This document shows positions 8,786-17,820 of a DNA stretch of 64,000 nt, in pieces. Below the pieces are notes generated by a model. That model saw only the letters and a list, made by a program, of their open reading frames with translations. It had not been told where the DNA came from and searched no databases. The stretch covers positions 1 through 64,000 of the forward strand of contig NZ_JACJHY010000035.1 of the NCBI RefSeq assembly GCF_014138625.1. Direction: 5' to 3'. Source of the DNA: Aminobacter ciceronei. GTDB lineage: Bacteria > Pseudomonadota > Alphaproteobacteria > Rhizobiales > Rhizobiaceae. Position numbers and translations under genes: made by a program. Numbering within the stretch: the first letter of the stretch is position 1; each line of letters starts with the position of its first letter.

Positions 8786-9361
8786 ATGACTGATGCCATT
8801 TCGCCGCTGACACCGGATCTGTGGCCACATTTTGAGGATTTGTTCGGCAAGCAGGGCGCCTGCTATGGCTGCTGGTGCACCTATTTCAGGCTGCCGCCGG
8901 CGGTCAGGCGGAACAGCAAACGCGAGAGCAACAAGGATCACATCAAGACGCGAATCGCGGCCGGCCCGCCGCCGGGCCTGCTGGCATTCTCGGATGGCGA
9001 AGCGGTCGGCTGGATGCAGATCGGCCCGCGCGCCGACGTGCCCGAATTCAACAACAAGGGCAGGGGCTCCGCGCCGTTGTCACCAGAGGATGCCGGCGAT
9101 CCAGCCGTCTGGGCCATTTCCTGCTTCTTCATCCGCGGCAAGGCACGCGGCCAGGGTGTGACGCACCGGCTTGTCGACGCCGGTGTCGCATTCGCGCGCC
9201 AGGCGGGTGCCCGCGTGCTTGAAGCCTGCCCAATCGACCAATCGAACGGCAAACACCCGGTCAGCCTGTTTGTCGGCTCGACGCGGGTGTTCGAAAAGGC
9301 GGGGTTTACGCGCGCAATCGAGCGGAAGCCGGGCCGGCCGCTGATGCGTCTTGAACTGTGA
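8786..9361 (+). CDS. GNAT family N-acetyltransferase
   Basis: A 191-aa protein (MTDAISPLTPDLWPHFEDLF). The conserved GACYGCWCTYFRLP segment near residue 27-40 and the acetyl-CoA region ISCFFIRGKARGQGVTHRLV (about 112-131, R/Q-x-x-G-x-A-like motif) place it in a GNAT subgroup common in actinobacteria and rhizobia. The acceptor is unknown. The start at 8786 has GGAG at 8775-8778; the frame is open upstream to 8690 but that would run through the LexA box. It diverges from dinB and may share its SOS operator. Confidence 0.88.
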   Translation: MTDAISPLTPDLWPHFEDLFGKQGACYGCWCTYFRLPPAVRRNSKRESNKDHIKTRIAAGPPPGLLAFSDGEAVGWMQIGPRADVPEFNNKGRGSAPLSPEDAGDPAVWAISCFFIRGKARGQGVTHRLVDAGVAFARQAGARVLEACPIDQSNGKHPVSLFVGSTRVFEKAGFTRAIERKPGRPLMRLEL

Positions 9362-9384
9362 GGCGTGGCTACGGCGGAAGCAAC

Positions 9385-9930
9385 TTAACCTGAAAAGCCG
9401 CCGGCTTCGAGAAACGCCAGCTCCTGCTCGGTCGATTCGCGGCCGAGGATGAAGTTGCGGTGCGGGAAGCGGCCAAAACGGGCGACGATGTCGCGATGAC
9501 CGATGGCGTGCTTGAGGTAGTCGCCGCCAAGCGCCGTCGAGCGTTCGAGCGGGGTGTCGTGATCGGCCAGCGTCTCGGAATGCGAGAACGGCAGATAGAA
9601 AAACACCCGGATTGGCCCATCCGTCGCCATGTCGTGGCCGTCGGCCACCGCCCGGCGCGCGAAATGGCGGGCGAGCGGATCGGTGGCATACATGTGGCCG
9701 CTGCCACGGAAGCAATTGCGCGGAAACTGGTCGAGCAGGATCATCAGCGCCAGCGCCCCCTCGGCATCGTCTGCCCAGTGGTCGCACTGGCGCTTGGCGG
9801 CGGCCATGTGCAGGTCGCCGAAGCGGCTGCGGAAGCTGTCGTCGAACATCTCGTCCTTGCGGAACCAGCTTTCCGGCCCGGATTCGCGCCAAAAGGCGAC
9901 CACTTCGGTTGCACGCTGCCTGTCGATCAT
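9385..9930 (-). CDS. DUF924 family protein
   Basis: A 181-aa all-helical protein of the DUF924 family (TPR-like fold, function unknown). Family signatures are visible: FWRESGPESWFRKDEMFD at the N terminus, LALMILLDQFPRNCFRG in the middle (about 59-75), FFYLPFSHSE (about 108-117) and FGRFPHRNFILGRESTEQE near the end. The start at 9930 (MIDRQRATEV) has GAGGAG at 7 nt; an upstream in-frame ATG at 9975 lacks support. It is convergent with the GNAT gene, 23 bp apart. Confidence 0.92.
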   Translation of the reverse strand: MIDRQRATEVVAFWRESGPESWFRKDEMFDDSFRSRFGDLHMAAAKRQCDHWADDAEGALALMILLDQFPRNCFRGSGHMYATDPLARHFARRAVADGHDMATDGPIRVFFYLPFSHSETLADHDTPLERSTALGGDYLKHAIGHRDIVARFGRFPHRNFILGRESTEQELAFLEAGGFSG

Positions 9931-9996
9931 CTTCGGCTCCTCGTTGCTTTCACTGTGGCATCGCGCGTAGCCCATCGACGCGCGACGGCAAATCCA

Positions 9997-11841
9997 TCAT
10001 TCGCCAGGCACGACCCTCTTGGCGATCGCGTCCGCTGCTTCCTCGTTAAGGGCCTTGGCGGTACGGCGCGGCGGTGTCAGCGGTGTCGGCACCGGCCCGG
10101 CGATATTGCCTTGCAGGAAGTCGCCGCCGGCGTGGATGTCGCCGGCGAACTGCATCTCCAGCCGTGCGGCGTCACGGCGGCGCACTTCCTCGATCACCTC
10201 GGCGACGTCGTCCCGATCCTCGCCGAGCTTTTCGAGCGTGGCGCCGCCAAAGACGATCGCCGATTCGAATGTCTCGCGCAGTTGATAGTCGACGCCGGCG
10301 CGAATGAGCTTCATCGCCGTGCCGCGGTCATAGGCACGCGCCAGAACCGGCACCAACGGGAACTCGGCGGCGAGGTTTTGTGCGATGCGGACAGCAACGT
10401 CTTCCTTGTCGACGCAGATCAGCACGGCGCGTGCCCGTCCGGCGCCTGCCGCATGCAGGATATCGAGCCGGGTGCCGTCGCCATAATAGATCTTGAAGCC
10501 GAAATCGGCGGCCGCCTGGATCATCTCGACGTCGTTGTCGATGATCGACACGTCGACGCCGCGCAGCAGCAAAGGCTGGCTGGCGATCTGTCCGAAGCGA
10601 CCGAAGCCGATCACGAGCACCGTGCCACTGAGTTCCGCTGCGACATCAACGTCTTCGAGCGATTGTTCGACCTGCGGCGTGAAGCGGCGCAGCACCATGA
10701 TCGCCAACGGGGTCAGCACCATCGAGATGATGATGATGGCAGTCAGGATCGCATTGGCCTCGCCGTCGATGATGCCGACGGCCAGCGCCGAGGAGTAGAG
10801 CACGAAGGCGAATTCGCCGCCTTGCGCCATGATGACGGCACGTTCCAGCGCCTCGCGATGACCCGACTTCCGGAAGCGCGCAACCCCATAGATGCCGATG
10901 CCTTTCATCAGCATGTAGACGACGACGTAGAAGGCGATCATCTGCCAGTTGGCCAGCACGACCGTCAGGTCGAGTGACATGCCGACCGCGATGAAGAACA
11001 TGCCGAGCAGGATACCGCGGAAGGGTTCAACGTCGGCTTCGAGCTGATGGCGGAAGGTCGATTCGGACAGCAGCACGCCGGCGAGAAACGCACCCATCGC
11101 CATGGAAAGACCGCCAAGTTGCATGGCGAGTGCTGCACCCAGCACAACGAGCAAGGCAGCTGCGGTCATCACTTCGCGAGCGCGCGAGTCGGCAAGGACC
11201 CGGAACAACGGATTGAGCAGATAGCGGCCGGCGATGACCAGTCCGGTGATCGACGCGACGCCGATGCCGATGTCGGTCAGCCGCCCGGCCCAGCCCGTAC
11301 CAGTGTCGGAGGCTGCCGGCGCCAGGAAGGCCACCAGAGCCAGCAAAGGCACGATGGCGAGGTCCTCGAGCAGCAGGATCGAAACCATGCGCTGCCCCTT
11401 TGGCGTCGACATCTCGCCACGCTCGTCGAGCAACTGCATGACGATTGCGGTGGACGTCAGCACAAAGCCGGCACCGGCGACAAAGGATTGGGAGACCAGG
11501 AAACCTCCGGCGAGGCCAACCATGGTCAACAGAGCCGCGCAGATGCCGACCTGCAGTGCGCCCAGCCCGAAGATTTCGCGCCGCAGACCCCACAGCCGCG
11601 ACGGCTGCATTTCGAGGCCGATGATGAACAGGAACATCACCACGCCGAGTTCGGCGACATGCAGGATGGTGGAGGATTCGGTGAAGATGCCGATGCCGAA
11701 TGGGCCAATGACCACACCGGCGCTGAGGTAGCCGAGGATGGAGCCGAGGCCGAGTCGCTTGAAGATGGGGACGGCCACGACGCCTGCAGCCAGCAGCGCC
11801 ACCACCGGAACCAGATCGACACCCGCTGTCTCTGCTGCCAT
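9997..11841 (-). CDS. Monovalent cation:proton antiporter-2 (CPA2, KefB/KefC type)
   Basis: A 614-aa inner-membrane transporter. Residues about 5-385 form the 12-13 helix Na+/H+ exchanger domain (VVALLAAGVVAVPIFKRLGL; YLSAGVVIGPFGIGIF). Residues about 405-520 form a cytosolic TrkA-N/RCK domain with a Rossmann glycine motif (VLVIGFGRFGQIASQPLL) that binds NAD or nucleotides. In E. coli relatives this architecture makes glutathione-gated K+ efflux; the ion and ligand here are inferred only. No kefF/kefG ancillary gene is adjacent, and the protein ends with a short polar tail. Single-gene transcription unit. Confidence 0.9.
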   Translation of the reverse strand: MAAETAGVDLVPVVALLAAGVVAVPIFKRLGLGSILGYLSAGVVIGPFGIGIFTESSTILHVAELGVVMFLFIIGLEMQPSRLWGLRREIFGLGALQVGICAALLTMVGLAGGFLVSQSFVAGAGFVLTSTAIVMQLLDERGEMSTPKGQRMVSILLLEDLAIVPLLALVAFLAPAASDTGTGWAGRLTDIGIGVASITGLVIAGRYLLNPLFRVLADSRAREVMTAAALLVVLGAALAMQLGGLSMAMGAFLAGVLLSESTFRHQLEADVEPFRGILLGMFFIAVGMSLDLTVVLANWQMIAFYVVVYMLMKGIGIYGVARFRKSGHREALERAVIMAQGGEFAFVLYSSALAVGIIDGEANAILTAIIIISMVLTPLAIMVLRRFTPQVEQSLEDVDVAAELSGTVLVIGFGRFGQIASQPLLLRGVDVSIIDNDVEMIQAAADFGFKIYYGDGTRLDILHAAGAGRARAVLICVDKEDVAVRIAQNLAAEFPLVPVLARAYDRGTAMKLIRAGVDYQLRETFESAIVFGGATLEKLGEDRDDVAEVIEEVRRRDAARLEMQFAGDIHAGGDFLQGNIAGPVPTPLTPPRRTAKALNEEAADAIAKRVVPGE

Positions 11842-12105
11842 GCGCCTTTTCGATCCTTGGCTGTGCGGCTGATACCGCTTGGTGGGAAAGCGCCAAGATA
11901 GGTGCTTCGGGCGCTTCAGAACAGCCCGGCCAGCCTATCGAATTGTCCCGCCACAACATTGTCGCCGAATCGCTGTGGCATGGCTCTGGCCCCACAACCT
12001 GCCATTGCGTGTGACATGGCTTGACGCTAAGGCGGGCTCGGTTTCGACCAGTGTGGGGTTGAACTGCCGCCGGCGTTTGTTGCCGGCTACGAGGAGAGGA
12101 CTGAC

Positions 12106-12372
12106 ATGAGAAATATGCTGTTTGCCGTGCTCGGCGTTGCCGCGCTTGGCCTTTCGGCCTGCTCGAAGGCGCCCGAATGCACCGCCGAGGTTCTGACCAA
12201 GAAGGGCCAGGAAGTGGCGACCGCGCTTCAGGAAGCCATCACCAAGGACCCGGCCAAGGCTGCCGAGCTGTCCGCCAAGGTGCAGGAAGTTGCCACGAAG
12301 TACACCGGTGCGACGACGTCGGAAGAGGCCTGCAAGGCCTATGACGACCTGCTGACCGCCATCAAGGGCTGA
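12106..12372 (+). CDS. Small putative lipoprotein
   Basis: An 88-aa protein with a signal peptide ending in a lipobox (LGLSAC, Cys 19), then a helical Ala/Lys-rich domain (AEVLTKKGQEVATALQEAIT) with two further Cys (C24 and C73) that could pair in the periplasm. No named family recognised. GAGGAGAGG lies about 10 nt before the ATG, a good ribosome site. A strong terminator follows at once, so it is monocistronic. Confidence 0.85.
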   Translation: MRNMLFAVLGVAALGLSACSKAPECTAEVLTKKGQEVATALQEAITKDPAKAAELSAKVQEVATKYTGATTSEEACKAYDDLLTAIKG

Positions 12373-12389
12373 TTCTTCGGCCTGAAACG

Positions 12390-12425
12390 AAAAGGGCGGT
12401 ACCACGGGTGCCGCCCTTTTTCTTT
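12390..12425. terminator. Bidirectional intrinsic terminator
   Basis: A hairpin AAAGGGCGG ... CCGCCCTTT (12391-12399 with 12411-12419), extendable through the loop side (TACC/GGTG), is followed by TTTTTC on the plus strand and preceded by an A-rich run (T-run on the minus strand). It lies between convergent genes (lipoprotein ending 12372, exported protein ending 12439) and can serve both. Confidence 0.9.
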
Positions 12426-12438
12426 GCGATTTGAAGAA

Positions 12439-12993
12439 TCAGTTCTTGGCGATGGCTCCGACGGCGGTTCCGTCGACGCGCGACAGCTTCATGCCGATCA
12501 CCGGCACCAGTTGCTTGTCGACGCGTACCGAGACGGTGACATGCATCAGGTTGTCGTCGGGCATGCGTGCCTGCATGACGCCGTTGAGCTGGTTGCGGTT
12601 GAGCGACAGGATCACCTTCCGGCCGTCGACAACACTGCCGGAGATGATGTCGAGGCCCTTGCCTTCGGAGCCGTCCAGGAACTTGCCGCGATAGCCGCTG
12701 CGGCCCTTCTGTTCGATGGTTGCCGACATCTTCTGCGTGAACACGCCGACGCGGCATCCGCCGTCGAGAGACATGCCGACTGTGCCGTCAGGGGTCGAAC
12801 CGGTGAAGTTGCAGGTGAATTTGGTACCCTTGTATTTGCCGGCGACGATCTCGCCCGGCCCGACCCATTCGCCTTCCACTGTCTTGAAGAACTTCTTGTC
12901 GCGCTCGGCGCCCTTGACCGTGTCGGCATGCGCGACGGACGGCAGCGCCATAGCCACGGCAGGCAGGACAGCGGACAACAACAAGCGCTTCAT
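12439..12993 (-). CDS. Exported protein of unknown function
   Basis: A 184-aa protein with a Sec signal peptide (MKRLLLSAVLPAVAMALPSV, cleavage after AHA near residue 24) and a mature domain rich in beta strands (GEWVGPGEIVAGKYKGTKF; GMSLDGGCRVGVFTQKM). Two Cys (in TCNFTG and GGCRVG) may form a disulfide. It resembles conserved periplasmic proteins of rhizobia without a named function. The start at 12993 is chosen because the signal peptide begins there; the frame is open 18 codons further upstream. Confidence 0.8.
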   Translation of the reverse strand: MKRLLLSAVLPAVAMALPSVAHADTVKGAERDKKFFKTVEGEWVGPGEIVAGKYKGTKFTCNFTGSTPDGTVGMSLDGGCRVGVFTQKMSATIEQKGRSGYRGKFLDGSEGKGLDIISGSVVDGRKVILSLNRNQLNGVMQARMPDDNLMHVTVSVRVDKQLVPVIGMKLSRVDGTAVGAIAKN

Positions 12994-13065
12994 GGGCACA
13001 CCCGACAGCAGGAAACTGGAACGATTAGCTTTGAGGACCATGACCAAGAATGGTTAATGCTTCGT

Positions 13066-14145
13066 CTATTTGACCTTTTCGGCGCCCTTGTCCTTGGTCG
13101 CGAAGGTGGTCAGCGCAGCCAGGAAATCGCCTATGCCGGGGCGCTTGACCGCGGCAAAGGGCAGGGGCCGTGCCGTTTCCATCGCGGCGATGCCGATGCG
13201 GGCCGTCATCATGCCGTTGACCACGCCTTCGCCGAGCTTGGCCGACACCTTGGCGGCAAGGCCGTGGCCGACAAGCTGCTGGACGAAACTGTCGCCGACG
13301 GCAATCGAGCCGGTGACGGCGAGATGGGCAATGGCCGAACGGGCAAGCCGGAAGAAGCCGAGCGTGCCGGGCCTGCCGCCATAGAGTTCAGACAGGCGCC
13401 GGATCAGACGTCCGGCCTCGAACACGACATAGGCGATATCGACCAGCGCACGCGGGCTGACCGCGGTTACCAGCGACACACGCTTGGCGGCGTCGAGGAT
13501 GAGAATCTTCGCTTGCGCGTCGAGCGGTGTCAGTATCTCGGCTTCGGCGAGCCGCACGAGATCGGCGCCGTCGATCACTTCGCCGCGCAGGTCGGCGAGC
13601 GCGCGCCGGCCCGCCGCCGTTTCAGGCTTCGACGACAAAAGGTTCGACAATTCGTCGACGACGTTGCGAGCTGCGGCCGGATCGTTGCGCGCAATGGCGT
13701 CAGTCGCCCGGTTGCGCAGGCGCTCGACAGAGGCCAGCCGGAACACTGCCAGAAGCTCGCGGGCGAGGATCACCACAAGTGCCGATGCCGCGATGCCTGC
13801 GGCGGCCACCGCCAGCCAGCCGAGCCAGTCGGCGCGCGAGAACAGGTCGCGGATCAGCCTGTCGGTCCAGAGCCCGACGCCGAGCGAGATCAGGATGCCG
13901 AAGGCGGTAAGGAAGATCGCGCCGATGCGGGACCTGCGCCTTTGGGCGGTTGCGGGCGGTGGTTCGGCCGCAGCAATGTCCGCCTCGTCGAAGACATCGA
14001 ACTCGGCTGGCGTCACCACAGCGGCTTCGGCTGCCAGCGCGCGCGGCTTGCGCGGTGCCGCCGCCGACGGCGCACGGACGGCTGTCTCTTCCGTTACCGG
14101 TTCCGGCTCGATGCGAAAGGCCGCGGGTTTTCGGGGAGCGCTCAT
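13066..14145 (-). CDS. ycjF: YcjF-family inner membrane protein (TIGR01620, DUF697)
   Basis: A 359-aa protein with an alanine/proline-rich cytosolic N terminus (to about residue 70), two membrane segments (SRIGAIFLTAFGILISLGVG and GWLAVAAAGIAASALVVILA) and the C-terminal DUF697 domain. Function is not established; E. coli homologues are stress-induced and paired with ycjX. It overlaps ycjX by 4 bp (ATGA at 14142-14145), so the two are translationally coupled. Confidence 0.93.
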   Translation of the reverse strand: MSAPRKPAAFRIEPEPVTEETAVRAPSAAAPRKPRALAAEAAVVTPAEFDVFDEADIAAAEPPPATAQRRRSRIGAIFLTAFGILISLGVGLWTDRLIRDLFSRADWLGWLAVAAAGIAASALVVILARELLAVFRLASVERLRNRATDAIARNDPAAARNVVDELSNLLSSKPETAAGRRALADLRGEVIDGADLVRLAEAEILTPLDAQAKILILDAAKRVSLVTAVSPRALVDIAYVVFEAGRLIRRLSELYGGRPGTLGFFRLARSAIAHLAVTGSIAVGDSFVQQLVGHGLAAKVSAKLGEGVVNGMMTARIGIAAMETARPLPFAAVKRPGIGDFLAALTTFATKDKGAEKVK

Positions 14146-15614
14146 GCGAGATGGTCTCCGATGAGGAATTGCAGCGCGCGGTCGAGCCGGATGTGCGGCA
14201 GCGACAGCGTCACGCCTTCGGCCGTGCGCTCCAGCCGGGGCGGGCGGAAGCGCACGAAACGGATCGTCGGATCATTCGCATCCTGGCGGTGATTGGTGCC
14301 GAAATCCTGGAACACGACATCAGCCTTGTCAGGTAAGTCCCCGGGAAATATGGCAGTTTCACTGTTGCCGTCGAAGCGTTCCTTGCCGATCGTCTCGCCT
14401 TCGATCGGGGTCCCGATGATGACGGGCAGTGTCTCGCGACCTTGCTTGACGGTGCCTTCGCGGGTGGCGCGGACGGCGGCAAGCGCCAGCACGTCGACCT
14501 CGGCACCGGAGAGGTTGGCGCGTGCCACGGCGCGGTCGGTGAGCCGGCGCACGATCGACTGCAGCCGGTCGTGGCTCTCGTGATGCAGGTGATCCGCCTT
14601 GGTCGCTGCAACCAGGATGCGGTCGATGCGTCGCGAGAACAGGTCGGTCAGGATATTGCCCCGGCCCGGCCGGAAGCAGGCGAGAATTTCGGTCACCGCG
14701 CGCTCGAGGTCGGCGATGGCGCCGGGGCCGGCGTTCAGTGCCTGCATCGCGTCGATCAGCACGATCTGGCGGTCGAGCCGCGCGATATGTTCGCGGAAGA
14801 ACGGCTTCACCACATGCGTCTTGTAGGCCTCGTAGCGCCTTTCCATCATCGCGTGCAGCGAGCCGGGCCGCGCCCGCTGGCTGAGGCCGGGAAGCGGGGC
14901 GAAGGTTAGCGCTGGTGATCCCTCGAGGTCGCCGGGCATCAGGAACCGGCCGGGCGGCAGCGTCGACAGCGCGCGCTCGTCGTCCTTGCAGGCCTTGAGA
15001 TAGGCGGCAAAACTCTCGAACAGCCGCCGGGCCGTCATCTCGTCGGCATCCGCCTCGGGCTTGACCGTGGCGGCAAGCTCACGCCAGGCTTCCGACAGGT
15101 CGGCACGAACCGGCAGGCGTGCGAGCTCGAACGCCTCCCGGGAGAAATCGTCGTAGCTCTTGCCGAGCAGCGGCAGGTCGAGCAGCCATTCGCCCGGATA
15201 GTCGACGAGGTCCACCGACAGTTTTCCAGCTGAAAACATGCGGTTCCAGCCGGAGGCCGACTCGAATTCTGTGGTCAGCCTGAGTTCCGAAATCGCGCGG
15301 GTCGAATCCGGCCAGATGCGCTGGTCGACGAGGGCCGAAACATGATCCTCAAACTGGAAGCGAGGCACGGCGTCGTCAGGCTGTTCTTCGAGGAAAGCGC
15401 GTGAAATGCGCCCCGATTTCTGTGCCTCGAACAGCGGCAGCCGGCCGCCATGGATCAGATTGTGGACGAAGGACGTGATGAAAACGGTCTTGCCGGCCCG
15501 CGACAACCCGGTCACTCCGAGCCGCAGAGACGGCGAGAAAAGTCCCGCGGCACGGCCGGAAAACGTGTCGAGCGCAATGCGCGCCTCATCGGTGAAGGTG
15601 GTCAGAGACGCCAA
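14142..15614 (-). CDS. ycjX: YcjX-family P-loop GTPase-like protein (DUF463)
   Basis: A 490-aa protein with a clear Walker A (LGVTGLSRAGKTVFITSFVH, about residues 31-50), a DYPGEWLLDLPLL segment near 177-189 and VAATKADHLHHE near 335-346 that resembles a guanine-specificity TKxD motif. It is paired with the membrane protein YcjF in many proteobacteria; the role is unknown, with stress-response links in enterics. Start: TTG at 15614 with GGGGAT 6 nt upstream; an ATG at 15629 is out of frame and stops after eight codons. The upstream sixA-like gene is 67 bp away on the same strand, suggesting a three-gene operon. Confidence 0.93.
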   Translation of the reverse strand: MASLTTFTDEARIALDTFSGRAAGLFSPSLRLGVTGLSRAGKTVFITSFVHNLIHGGRLPLFEAQKSGRISRAFLEEQPDDAVPRFQFEDHVSALVDQRIWPDSTRAISELRLTTEFESASGWNRMFSAGKLSVDLVDYPGEWLLDLPLLGKSYDDFSREAFELARLPVRADLSEAWRELAATVKPEADADEMTARRLFESFAAYLKACKDDERALSTLPPGRFLMPGDLEGSPALTFAPLPGLSQRARPGSLHAMMERRYEAYKTHVVKPFFREHIARLDRQIVLIDAMQALNAGPGAIADLERAVTEILACFRPGRGNILTDLFSRRIDRILVAATKADHLHHESHDRLQSIVRRLTDRAVARANLSGAEVDVLALAAVRATREGTVKQGRETLPVIIGTPIEGETIGKERFDGNSETAIFPGDLPDKADVVFQDFGTNHRQDANDPTIRFVRFRPPRLERTAEGVTLSLPHIRLDRALQFLIGDHLA

Positions 15615-15681
15615 TCGTCGATCCCCATGCGGTCGCGCCGGATATAGGTGCCGCTGCAGGGATTTGAAATGGCGGCCGGGT

Positions 15682-16185
15682 TCAAAGATCGGCAGGCGTC
15701 AGAAACGCCTCGAGATAGCCATTGCCGAGTTCGGCTCCGGAAAGCTCGCCTTCGAAGCGGATCACGGCCAGGCCCGAGGTCGGGAAACCGGTCTGCAGCG
15801 TATGCAGCGCCGCTTGGTCGCCATCGCCTGAAACAGCCATGGCGAGGTCTTCCATCATCGGGTTGTGGCCGATGACCAGGATCGAGCCGTGCCTGCCATT
15901 TTCGCGGATCTTGTCGAAATAGCCCGCGGCGTCGGCGCTGTAGAGGTCGTCGGTGAAGACGACCCGGCCGGTGTCCGCGTGGCCGGCGAGGCCCTCCAGG
16001 GTTTCGCGGGCGCGCCGGGCGTTGGAGCAGAGTGTGAGTTCCGGCACATAGCCGTTGGCGCGCATTGCCGTGCCGGTGGCTTCGGCGTCCGCGATGCCGG
16101 TGGCGTCGAGCGGCCGGTCGAAATCCCTGACGCCGGGCAGGGCCCAGCCGGCCTTGGCGTGTCGGAGAAGGTAGAGCTTTCCCAA
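15682..16185 (-). CDS. SixA-type histidine phosphatase
   Basis: A 167-aa protein of the histidine phosphatase superfamily, small SixA subgroup. The phosphohistidine motif is YLLRHAKAGW (catalytic His 9); later conserved pieces are TLCSNARRARETLEGL and VIGHNPMMEDLA (second catalytic His). SixA removes phosphate from histidine phosphotransfer proteins or PTS proteins in E. coli; the substrate here is unknown. The start is TTG 16183-16185 (reads LGKLYLLRHA) with GGAG 8 nt upstream; longer readings to 16332 add unrelated residues. Operon with ycjX-ycjF is likely; divergent from dksA. Confidence 0.9.
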   Translation of the reverse strand: MGKLYLLRHAKAGWALPGVRDFDRPLDATGIADAEATGTAMRANGYVPELTLCSNARRARETLEGLAGHADTGRVVFTDDLYSADAAGYFDKIRENGRHGSILVIGHNPMMEDLAMAVSGDGDQAALHTLQTGFPTSGLAVIRFEGELSGAELGNGYLEAFLTPADL

Positions 16186-16429
16186 ATGTTGCTCCTGGAA
16201 GCCCGATCTCGCGACGAGCCTGCGCCAACTTGTCATCTCTGGATGTAGCCAAGCGTCAGGCCGCTTGCAACCGGACGATGCCATTGCGCGTTTCTTGAGG
16301 AGAGAGTTGCGCTCTTGCCACGTCCGAATCACGACATTGTGGGCGGCGCAAACTTTTCGATGAATACGCTTGTGTGGGGCTTGGCCCGCGAATATATAGG
16401 CGCCAAAACGGGGTTGTCGGGTGAGTCGA

Positions 16430-16846
16430 ATGAACGATACCGTTACTCTTGGCTACGTGCCCTCCGATGAGGAGCCGTTCATGAACGAACGGCAAAAGTC
16501 TTACTTCAGAGCTAAGTTGGTTGCCTGGAAGAACGACATCCTCCGCGAAGCTCGCGAAACCCTCGAAATACTTCAGCAGGAAAATGCCAACCATCCGGAT
16601 CTTGCCGACCGCGCATCGTCCGAGACCGACCGTGCCATTGAACTCAGGGCACGCGACCGGCAACGCAAGTTGATCTCCAAGATCGACTCTGCCCTGCAGA
16701 GGATTGACGAGGGTACCTACGGCTATTGCGAGGAGACAGGTGAACCGATTTCGCTGAAGCGACTGGACGCACGTCCGATCGCTACGCTGTCGATTGAGGC
16801 TCAGGAGCGTCACGAGCGCCGCGAAAAAGTCTATCGCGACGACTGA
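16430..16846 (+). CDS. dksA: RNA polymerase-binding transcription factor DksA (one-cysteine form)
   Basis: A 138-aa DksA/TraR protein that enters the RNA polymerase secondary channel and works with ppGpp. The coiled coil (about residues 25-90) carries the tip with DLADRASSETDRAIE, holding the conserved acidic D-x-x-D-x-A-like tip. The zinc-finger fold is kept (YGYCEETGEPISLKRLDARP) but only the first of four cysteines remains (C100); the others are T, S and A, the pattern known in some alphaproteobacterial DksA. The start may be ATG 16430, behind GGGTGAG, or GTG 16421, three codons earlier. A strong terminator follows. Confidence 0.95.
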   Translation: MNDTVTLGYVPSDEEPFMNERQKSYFRAKLVAWKNDILREARETLEILQQENANHPDLADRASSETDRAIELRARDRQRKLISKIDSALQRIDEGTYGYCEETGEPISLKRLDARPIATLSIEAQERHERREKVYRDD

Positions 16847-16865
16847 TCGCGGAATGGCAGAAACG

Positions 16866-16893
16866 AAAAAGGCGGCTTCGGCCGCCTTTTTTC
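16866..16893. terminator. Intrinsic terminator of dksA, possibly bidirectional
   Basis: AAAAA, then GGCGGC-TTCG-GCCGCC (16871-16886), then TTTTTT. The tetraloop TTCG and perfect stem make a strong plus-strand terminator for dksA; the A-run gives a T-run on the other strand for the convergent FliO-like gene ending at 16924. Confidence 0.92.
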
Positions 16894-16923
16894 TTGTCCG
16901 CATTACAAGATCGTCGGTCAAGC

Positions 16924-17661
16924 TTACCGCTTGTGACTGGTAAGTTCGCCAAGCAGCTTGGCCATTTCGTCATCGAGCGATGGATCCACAAGCTTTGCCG
17001 GTTTGGCTTGCGGCTTGTCGTCGAGCGACACGTCGAGCTCCTTCATCAGCGTGTCGTCGATGAGGTCGCGCGGCGATGGTGCCGCCACGGGCGCAGGTGC
17101 AGGTCGCGCCGAAGCCGAGTAGGTTGGCGCAACATAGGTTTTGGGATCCGGGCTGTTCGTGACCAGCGGTGCCGAAGCCAAGGGCATCTTTGGCGGTGCC
17201 GGGCGTGACTGGACCGGCGCTGGTGCCTGCTGCTGCTGTTGCGGCCTGGCAGTCGCCGGCGTTGCAGGACGAGGGGCTGGCTGCTGCGGGCTCTGCTGGG
17301 GACGAGGCGCCTGGGGCGCTTGTTGCGCACCTTCGGTGCCGGTCAGTGCCGGGCGCCGCGGCGCGGTCATGCGGATATCGGTTTCGACCACCACGTCGGT
17401 CGGCCCGCCGATCAGCAGCAGGTGTTCGATGTCGTCGCGGCGCACCAGAACGAGCCGCCGCTGGCTGTCGATGGCGGTCGCGTCCATGACGGCGAGGCGC
17501 GTCTTCCTGTTCCTGCCGCCGGCAACGAAGGTGCCGAAAGTCAGGCTGCGGACCAGCTTGACGATGACGAGCACGATGACCAGCAGCACGAGGGCGGCGA
17601 AGGTCCACAGCACCGCCGCCGTGTATCCAGGTCCTGCTACGCTATCGAGCCATTCAAACAT
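16924..17661 (-). CDS. FliO-like membrane protein with proline/glutamine-rich linker
   Basis: A 245-aa protein: one N-terminal membrane helix (YTAAVLWTFAALVLLVIVLV, about residues 13-32), a small FliO-like cytosolic domain (RLAVMDATAIDSQRRLVLVR; HLLLIGGPTDVVVETDI, about 55-97), then roughly 100 residues rich in Pro, Gln and Ala, and a conserved acidic C terminus (DDTLMKELDVSLDD; DDEMAKLLGELTSHKR). FliO helps assemble the flagellar export gate, but no flagellar genes are nearby and this orphan type is common in rhizobia, so a motility role is doubtful. It is divergent from cckA. Confidence 0.75.
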   Translation of the reverse strand: MFEWLDSVAGPGYTAAVLWTFAALVLLVIVLVIVKLVRSLTFGTFVAGGRNRKTRLAVMDATAIDSQRRLVLVRRDDIEHLLLIGGPTDVVVETDIRMTAPRRPALTGTEGAQQAPQAPRPQQSPQQPAPRPATPATARPQQQQQAPAPVQSRPAPPKMPLASAPLVTNSPDPKTYVAPTYSASARPAPAPVAAPSPRDLIDDTLMKELDVSLDDKPQAKPAKLVDPSLDDEMAKLLGELTSHKR

Positions 17662-17820
17662 GTCTTACCCCCGTCGCCGCCCCGCGCGACACTAAACCTT
17701 AGCTGTCGCGCCCGGCAAGTTGCCATCACGCATTACAGGCATGATTGACGCTAAGCGCATGATCTTGCCCCGGGCTTGCACCGCCTTTTTGTGGCTAGGC
17801 CTTTTCCCGGTAAGGAGAAT

